The notes beneath the pieces were generated by a model that saw nothing but the letters and a program-made list of their open reading frames with translations, made no database searches and was not told the origin of the DNA. From an uncultured Bacilli bacterium (GTDB taxonomy: Bacteria > Bacillota_I > Bacilli_A > RF39 > UBA660), in the NCBI GenBank assembly GCA_947623845.1, contig CANQHM010000023.1, positions 1 to 19,091 of the forward strand: a stretch of DNA of 19,091 nt, in the 5' to 3' direction. Positions 14,089 through 19,091 of the stretch are shown here, piece by piece. The position numbers were made by a program, and so were the translations under genes. Every line of letters starts with the position of its first letter. Within the stretch, counting starts at the first letter, position 1.

Positions 14089-14520
14089 CTAATTTTTAAG
14101 TCTTCTTGCTTCTCTATCTAAATCCCGCTTTTTAATAGTTTCTCTTTTATCATAAAGTTTTTTACCTTTGCATAAACCAAGTAAGACTTTAACGCGATTA
14201 TTTTTAAGATAAACTTTTAAGGGAATTAAAGTAAGCCCTTGTTCAGATACTTCTTTTTGAAGTTTTTTTATTTCTTTTTTATGGAGTAATAGTTTTCTAG
14301 TTCTTCTCTCATCGTGATTAAAGATATTTCCTTCATCATATTTAGGTATATACATATTGAGTAAGTATATTTCGTTATTTTTTATAATAGCATAACTATC
14401 TTTTAAATCACCACTTTTATTTCTTAGAGCTTTAATTTCCGTGCCAACTAAAACAATCCCGCATTCATATTCACTTAAAACGAAATAATCAAAGTATGCT
14501 TTTTTATTCTTTATTTCCAT
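14089..14520 (-). CDS. smpB: SsrA-binding protein SmpB
   Basis: A 143-residue tmRNA-binding protein for rescue of stalled ribosomes. Diagnostic segments are the N-terminal NKKAYFDY, the ECGIVLVGTEIKALRN block (about 19-34), SYAIIKNNEIYLLNMYIP (about 42-59), HDERRTRKLLLHKKEI (about 69-84), LIPLKVYLKNNRVKVLLGLCKGKKLYDKR and the basic tail RDLDREARRLKN. It overlaps the end of rnr by 17 bp, so it is translationally coupled. The start at 14520 has GGTGA upstream; an ATG at 14532 is an alternative. The rnr-smpB pairing is widespread in Firmicutes, where ssrA often lies nearby; ssrA is not in this window. Confidence 0.95.
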   Translation of the reverse strand: MEIKNKKAYFDYFVLSEYECGIVLVGTEIKALRNKSGDLKDSYAIIKNNEIYLLNMYIPKYDEGNIFNHDERRTRKLLLHKKEIKKLQKEVSEQGLTLIPLKVYLKNNRVKVLLGLCKGKKLYDKRETIKKRDLDREARRLKN

Positions 14521-16621
14521 CTTCTTCACCATCTTCTACTAAGACAAAGTCAACGGTACTATTTTCTTTACTAGCAGCAACACATTTTACTTTTACTTTA
14601 TCTCCTAAACGATACATTTTTTTAGTACTTTTACCGACCATGGCGAGTAATTCAGGAACATAGTTAAAGTAGTCACCTTTTAAGGTACTTACATGAACTA
14701 AGCCTTCGACTAAGTTATCTAAAACTACATAGAACCCAAAAGTGGTTATAGTATCAATAGTAGCAATATATTCTTCATTAATATGACTTTCCATATATTC
14801 GGCGACTTTCATATCAAAGCAATCACGTTCCGCATCATCAGCAGCTTGTTCTCTTTCACTAGAATGGGCCGCAATTAAAACTAAGTTATTAGATAAACCC
14901 GATAGTTCTTTATTATCTATTTCATGTTTAAATAAATATTTTCTTAATAAACGATGCACTGTTAAATCGGGAAATCTTCTAATTGGGGAGGTAAAATGCG
15001 TATAAGCTCTACTACCTAAACCAAAGTGCCCAATATTATCAGTACTATAAACAGCTTTAGCCATACTGCGCAGCAACAAACTAGATAATGTATTGAATTC
15101 TTTTTTATCGCGTAATTCATCTAGGATTTTTTGCATAGTAATAGGACTTGTTAATTCAACTTTTCCTCTAATACGATAACCTAAAATACTTATTAAAGAT
15201 AAGAAATCATTTACTTTTTCCTCTCTTGGTTTATCATGAACCCGATAAATAAATGGTAAATCCATATTGTAAATATAATCAGCCACCGCTTCATTTGCAG
15301 CAATCATAAAGTCTTCAATTAAGTTTTCGCCATCTTCTCGTGTTACTTTTTTAATATCAATAGCTTTACCAGTTTCATCTTGCACAATTTTTGCTTCTTC
15401 GCTACCAAAATCAATATACCCCCTACTTTCTTTTTCTTTTCTTAAGATATGAGCAAGTTCATTCATTTTGATTAAAGTATCTTTAAAGGGAGCATATTCT
15501 TCATCAACAATATTGCGCATTAAAATATCATTAACTTTTTTATAAGTCATTTTTTTACGACTTTTTATATAACTAGGAAATATTAGAGAACTTAATATTT
15601 TTCCCCGTTTATCGATTTCCATTTCACAAGAGAGTGTAAGTCTTACGACTCCTTCATTTAAAGAACAAATGCCATTAGATAATTTATGAGGTAGCATAGG
15701 GATTACGGTATCGGCTAAATAGTGAGATGTTCCTCTTTCATAAGCAGCGTCTCCTAAGGCGGTATTTTCTTTAACATAGTTACTAACATCAGCAATGTGC
15801 ACCCCTAAATGATAAATGCCATCAGGAGTTATTTCTAAACTTATAGCATCATCAATATCTTTAGTATCATCACCATCGATAGTAAATATTTCTTTAGCAG
15901 TTAAATCTTTTCTTCCTTCTAGGTCGTTTGCGTCTACTTCATCGGGAATACTTTCTAGTTCTTTTTCAACATCAGGGCCAAAATCGGCAGAAATATTATA
16001 ATTAGAAGCAATACTTAAAATATCTACCCCAGGGTCATTTTTATGACCTAATATTTTTATTACTTCACCAGTATATTCATGATTATTTATCTTTTTTAAA
16101 ACTCTTACAACGACTTTATGGCCCTCTACACAATTAGCTAAACTTTCTTTAGTTAAATTGATTTTTAATTGTTTCTTATCATCATCTAATTTAAAAGCTA
16201 ATTTTTTGTTTATTAAAACAATTTCCCCTACTAAATTTTTTAAATCTCTTTTAATTACTTTAACAATTCGACCTTCATTATCATGCATATTAGTAATTTC
16301 ACATAAAACAATATCATCATGAATAGCACCATTTAAATTATCACTAGCAATATAAATATCTTCCTCTTTAGGAAGGATGACAAAACCAAAACCTTTTTTA
16401 TTAACAGATAAAGTTCCTATTTTTAAAGTTTTAGTATTTTTAAGTAAAATATAACGATTTTTTTTAGTTAAATAAACAGTATAATCTGCTACTAATTCGT
16501 TTAATGCATCTTCTAGTTCTTTTAATTCCTCAGGAGTAGTAAGACCTAATAAATCATTAATAGTTATTAAATCTAGAGCTTCATATTTATCATCTAAAAT
16601 ACTTAAAACTCTCTCTTTCAT
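14504..16621 (-). CDS. rnr: ribonuclease R
   Basis: A 705-residue 3'-5' exoribonuclease that degrades structured RNA and works with tmRNA/SmpB in decay of faulty mRNAs. It has an N-terminal winged-helix segment (about 1-55), two cold-shock/OB domains (about 66-130 and 130-200), the RNB catalytic domain (about 238-565) with the metal-binding cluster IDGDDTKDIDDAI (Asp249, 251, 255, 257, 258) and TPYLYR-equivalent FTSPIRRFPDLTVHR, and a C-terminal S1 domain (about 620-695, ATIDTITTFGFYVVLDN). The long Lys-rich tail of some homologues is missing; the protein ends in an acidic EDGEEDGNKE. RBS AAGGAAG. First gene of the rnr-smpB operon. Confidence 0.96.
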   Translation of the reverse strand: MKERVLSILDDKYEALDLITINDLLGLTTPEELKELEDALNELVADYTVYLTKKNRYILLKNTKTLKIGTLSVNKKGFGFVILPKEEDIYIASDNLNGAIHDDIVLCEITNMHDNEGRIVKVIKRDLKNLVGEIVLINKKLAFKLDDDKKQLKINLTKESLANCVEGHKVVVRVLKKINNHEYTGEVIKILGHKNDPGVDILSIASNYNISADFGPDVEKELESIPDEVDANDLEGRKDLTAKEIFTIDGDDTKDIDDAISLEITPDGIYHLGVHIADVSNYVKENTALGDAAYERGTSHYLADTVIPMLPHKLSNGICSLNEGVVRLTLSCEMEIDKRGKILSSLIFPSYIKSRKKMTYKKVNDILMRNIVDEEYAPFKDTLIKMNELAHILRKEKESRGYIDFGSEEAKIVQDETGKAIDIKKVTREDGENLIEDFMIAANEAVADYIYNMDLPFIYRVHDKPREEKVNDFLSLISILGYRIRGKVELTSPITMQKILDELRDKKEFNTLSSLLLRSMAKAVYSTDNIGHFGLGSRAYTHFTSPIRRFPDLTVHRLLRKYLFKHEIDNKELSGLSNNLVLIAAHSSEREQAADDAERDCFDMKVAEYMESHINEEYIATIDTITTFGFYVVLDNLVEGLVHVSTLKGDYFNYVPELLAMVGKSTKKMYRLGDKVKVKCVAASKENSTVDFVLVEDGEEDGNKE

Positions 16622-16644
16622 TATATTTCACTTCCTTTATAACT

Positions 16645-16653
16645 ATTTTACCA
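16645..16653 (-). promoter_or_regulatory. extended -10 promoter of rnr-smpB
   Basis: TGGTAAAAT forms an extended -10 about 25 bp before the rnr start. Any -35 would overlap the arm of the preceding terminator and is not convincing. Confidence 0.4.
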
Positions 16654-16659
16654 TATCTT

Positions 16660-16689
16660 AAAGAAAATAATACTTTTCTAAGTATTATT
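16660..16689 (-). terminator. intrinsic terminator after pseudopilin gene
   Basis: Ten-base arms AATAATACTT and AAGTATTATT (16680-16689 and 16666-16675) with a four-base loop run into TTCTTT on the minus strand, about 17 bp after the pseudopilin stop. Confidence 0.75.
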
Positions 16690-16705
16690 TAACAATTACT
16701 TGATA

Positions 16706-17083
16706 TTAATCTTCTAAAATAAATTGTTGCTGTTTATCTTTCCAGATAATTTTTACTTTTATTGAAGAGCCTTCTTCTTCTAGCGTTTTATTATTACGAG
16801 GATCCTTAATTTCTCCATCAATTAAACCTTCTTTAATTAAGGTTTCTAATGTGACGATTCCTCCATTAGGGTTGTTTTTATACTCGTCTCGTAATTCATG
16901 ATTAGCTTGTTTATCGATATATGTTTTAGCAGCACTAGTTATTTGATTTTGTATAGTTTTATAAGACATACCTTTTTGTTCACTTAAAATACCTGTCATA
17001 TTAATAATAATTAATATTGCCATTAAAGCAATAAGGGAAATAACGATTAATAACTCGATTAATGTAAAACCTTTTTTATTCAT
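16706..17083 (-). CDS. type IV pilin-like (pseudopilin) protein
   Basis: A 125-residue protein starting with a prepilin peptidase site, KKG followed by FTLIELLIVISLIALMAIL, with Glu at position +5 of the mature protein and a hydrophobic helix (about 6-28). The rest is a short globular domain with no cysteines, ending ...IWKDKQQQFILED. It would be processed by a prepilin peptidase and assembled in a pseudopilus or ComG-like/T4P system. No other pilus gene is nearby, so it is an orphan and its partners must lie elsewhere. RBS GAGG 9 nt upstream. Confidence 0.85.
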   Translation of the reverse strand: MNKKGFTLIELLIVISLIALMAILIIINMTGILSEQKGMSYKTIQNQITSAAKTYIDKQANHELRDEYKNNPNGGIVTLETLIKEGLIDGEIKDPRNNKTLEEEGSSIKVKIIWKDKQQQFILED

Positions 17084-17103
17084 ATTTCATATCCTCTAAT
17101 TCG

Positions 17104-17132
17104 ATTATACCAGAACAAAAGTAAAACTTCAA
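17104..17132 (-). promoter_or_regulatory. pseudopilin promoter
   Basis: A -35 TTGAAG (17127-17132) and a perfect -10 TATAAT (17104-17109) at 17 bp spacing, with an extended TGG before the -10, about 20 bp from the start codon. Confidence 0.82.
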
Positions 17133-17160
17133 ATAATTAAAATTATTTTTGTTTTACCTT

Positions 17161-17185
17161 AAGGAACCTCACAGTTCCTTTTTTC
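17161..17185 (+). terminator. hairpin with plus-strand T tail next to the tnpB element
   Basis: AAGGAAC and GTTCCTT arms with a six-base loop are followed by TTTTT on the plus strand. There is no plus-strand gene before it, so it may terminate antisense transcription, act in both directions for tnpB RNA, or be the structured right end of the IS605-type element. Confidence 0.5.
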
Positions 17186-17186
17186 T

Positions 17187-17290
17187 GTTTCATTGGAGTT
17201 TCCTCCTTCACAGACCTAAATTCCGATCGTCGCGACCGTATTTTGTTTTATTTATATTTTATTAATTAAATTGGTAATTTCTAAATAATC
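17187..17290 (-). ncRNA. candidate omega-RNA / right-end region of the tnpB element
   Basis: Immediately 3' of tnpB, the minus strand has GGTCGCGACGATCGG and then a GGAG-GAAA-CTCC tetraloop hairpin (17195-17206), unusually GC-rich for this genome. In IS605-type elements the guide RNA overlaps the 3' end of tnpB and runs to the right end, so this is the place to expect it. The exact ends and guide cannot be set by eye. Confidence 0.4.
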
Positions 17291-18398
17291 CTTCAACCAT
17301 TATATTTATACTTGCATTTATATCTCTATCTATTTCTAATCCACAATTATCACATTTGTATTTTCTTTTTTGTAAGTCTTTCATTTTTATGTCTTTATGA
17401 TTACATCTAGAACATATCTAACTACTAGCATAATATCTATTTACTTGATAATATTTCTTACCTAACCAAGTACATTTATATTTTAATCTTTTTATTATGT
17501 CTCCCATTGTTGAATTAGTTATAGATTTTCTTAAATATTTTTTTGCTTCTTTAATCATTGTGTTTATACTTAAATCTTCACTTATTATAATATCGTAATC
17601 ATTTACTATTTTACTTACTATTTCTTCATTAGTTTTAGTTCTTGCATTTCTTAATTTTCTATATGTTTCTTCTAATTTCATTTTTGTTTTATAATAGTTA
17701 TTACTTCCTTTTATCTTCCTAGATAAATCTCTTTGCAATCTTTTTATTCTCTTTTCATATTTATTTAGATAATTAGGGTTACCAAAAGTTTTTCCATCAC
17801 TAGTTGTTACTAAACTTTTTATTCCTACATCTATTCCTACAACACTAGATGGAATTATTTCTTTTACATTTAATTCTTCTTCTACACATACTGATACATA
17901 ATATTTATCTGCTACTTTTGAAATAGTAGTATTAAGTATTCTGCCATTTATTTTTCTTAAATGTCTATAACCTTTTATTTTTACTTCTTTTAATTTAGGT
18001 AAAGTTATTTTTTTATTTACTAAATCTAATTTAATATTCTCATATATTTTATCTTTATATTTATTCTTAACATAATTTGTACGATAGCTATCCTTTGCTC
18101 CTTTAGTTTTAAATTTAGGATAAACACCTTTTTTACTAAAATATTTTTTAAATCCATTATCTAAATCGAATATAGCACATCTTAAAGCACAACTATCTAC
18201 TTCTTTTAGAAAAGGATACTTAATAGTTAAAGATGGTATTTGTTTAATTAAATCAAAATCAAATAAGTTAATATTATCTTTTTTCTTACTTAACATATAG
18301 TTATAAATAAATCTAGTACAACCTATGGTTTTATTAATTAATTCTTTTTGATATTCATCAGGATACAATCTAAATTTATAAGCTTTATTAACAATCAT
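17262..18398 (-). pseudogene. tnpB: TnpB RNA-guided nuclease gene with amber codon before the zinc ribbon
   Basis: The frame runs 378 codons but has a TAG at 17418-17420, after residue 326. The first part has the OrfB N-terminal helical domain (about 1-95), the wedge region, RuvC-I Asp190 (VVGIDVGIKSL) and RuvC-II Glu274 (IIISEDLSINTM). After the stop, still in frame, come the zinc ribbon (CSRC and CDNC) and the RuvC-III Asp in DRDINASINI (about residue 359). The expected residue at the stop is Gln or Lys (YPSS-Q/K-xCS), fitting CAG to TAG. The truncated 326-residue product lacks the third catalytic Asp. A strong promoter and AAGGAG site remain. Recent decay, read-through, or use of the truncated protein are all possible. 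Confidence 0.85.
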
Positions 18399-18421
18399 AA
18401 CTATTTTCTCCTTGTAAAATA

Positions 18422-18451
18422 ATTATACAGCAGCAAACATATATTCGTCAA
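18422..18451 (-). promoter_or_regulatory. tnpB promoter
   Basis: A -35 TTGACG (18446-18451) and a -10 TATAAT (18422-18427) are 18 bp apart, about 25 bp before the start codon. Confidence 0.75.
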
Positions 18452-18490
18452 GATGTTTTTTAAAAATTTTTTTAAGAACTTTCCTATAAG

Positions 18491-18520
18491 ATAAAAAAAG
18501 TTCTTACCAAGTAAGAACTA
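18491..18520 (-). terminator. secG terminator
   Basis: AGTTCTTAC and GTAAGAACT arms with a three-base loop run into seven T residues on the minus strand. The first arm overlaps the secG stop codon. Confidence 0.9.
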
Positions 18521-18733
18521 TCTAACAAATAAGATAAAGGAAATTACAAAGAATAATATTCCTAATATTAAAGTTAATCTACTAATTAATAATTCAAAGC
18601 CTCTTTCTTTTTGATTTTGAAATAATGCTTCATTACCACCTGTTATAATTTGTCCAGCATCACTAGCTTTATTACTTTGTAATAAGACAATAACGATTAA
18701 TAAAACAGATACGATTAATAATAATGTTTCCAT
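18518..18733 (-). CDS. secG: protein translocase subunit SecG
   Basis: A 71-residue protein with two membrane helices (about 1-19 and 48-69) joined by a Gly/Asn-rich loop (LLQSNKASDAGQIITGGNEALF, about 17-38), the classic SecG layout. It assists SecYE in protein export across the membrane. The start at 18733 is chosen because GAGGG lies five bases upstream; the longer version would begin inside that site. It follows eno and precedes rnr in the order commonly seen in Firmicutes (secG-rnr-smpB), here separated by the pseudopilin and tnpB insertions. It has its own promoter. Confidence 0.92.
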   Translation of the reverse strand: METLLLIVSVLLIVIVLLQSNKASDAGQIITGGNEALFQNQKERGFELLISRLTLILGILFFVISFILFVR

Positions 18734-18757
18734 AGTATCCCTCATTTCTCTTTAAAT

Positions 18758-18786
18758 AATATACTATAACTATGGGTTTTTTGCAA
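18758..18786 (-). promoter_or_regulatory. secG promoter
   Basis: A -35 TTGCAA (18781-18786) and a -10 TATATT (18758-18763) are 17 bp apart, between the eno stop and the secG ribosome binding site. No terminator was seen after eno, so read-through may add to expression. Confidence 0.65.
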
Positions 18787-18794
18787 GTAATTTA

Positions 18795-19091
<297 letters not shown>

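Larger units (their letters stand above)
17195..18451 (-). mobile_element. IS605-type tnpB-only element (ends approximate)
   Basis: A tnpB gene with its own promoter and a structured 3' region, without a tnpA transposase, inserted between the pseudopilin promoter and the secG terminator. IS605 elements make no target duplication, and their ends are hairpins that cannot be placed confidently here, so the coordinates give only the minimum core. Confidence 0.6.

Noticed and set aside
12870..17420. Gln codons replaced by TAA (IS3 orfB) and TAG (tnpB), suggesting a stop-to-Gln genetic code
   Set aside because: TAA and TAG both end many intact genes in the window at the expected family lengths, and both exceptions are in mobile elements; simple C-to-T nonsense mutations explain them.

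Overview
The window comes from a low-GC, AT-rich member of the Firmicutes (Bacilli-like). The evidence is the gene set (CdaA-CdaR, YerB-type DUF3048, DUF402/NtdP-type, CtpA, SmpB, RNase R, SecG, enolase), strong AGGAGG-type ribosome binding sites, textbook sigma-A promoters and dense intrinsic terminators. The many short surface or membrane proteins and the lineage-specific C-terminal signature on one of them suggest an uncultured, gut-type lineage (RF39/Erysipelotrichia-like), but that placement is inference. Trp is encoded by TGG and TAA/TAG are the stops, so there is no sign of the mycoplasma code.

Layout. Positions 1-320 hold two tandem promoters and the leader of an rRNA operon that begins just outside the left edge and runs leftwards. 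322-3772 (minus) carries a DUF402 phosphatase-like gene, a CtpA-type S41 protease, a membrane-anchored thioredoxin-like protein without CxxC, and a LolA/RseB-like lipoprotein. 3879-7000 looks accessory: a DUF378 membrane protein (plus), a Rpn/PDDEXK-type nuclease gene, a duplicated hairpin module, a large anchored surface protein, and a divergent XRE regulator with a 14-bp palindrome between the last two. 6996-8667 is an intact IS1182-family element. 8695-12294 (minus) contains DUF3048 protein, a small membrane protein, cdaA and cdaR; glmM does not follow cdaR. 12558-13982 is an IS3/IS150-type element with a nonsense-mutated orfB. 14089-16621 is rnr-smpB, 16706-17083 an orphan type IV pseudopilin, 17262-18398 an IS605-type tnpB with an amber codon before its zinc ribbon, and 18518-19091 secG and the 3' end of eno.

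How it fits together. The chromosomal backbone (eno, secG, rnr, smpB, cdaAR, ctpA) runs on the minus strand in short transcription units, each with its own promoter and terminator and with overlapping or abutting boundaries. The mobile elements sit in the gaps. Two of them demonstrably landed in intrinsic terminators: IS1182 duplicated a complete 28-bp terminator hairpin as its target site, and IS3 landed in the loop of another. The IS3 insertion splits a small transcription unit downstream of smpB that could encode a structured RNA with mutually exclusive hairpins. That RNA, the IS1182 read-through protection structure and the tnpB/omega-RNA remnant are the most interesting parts of the window.
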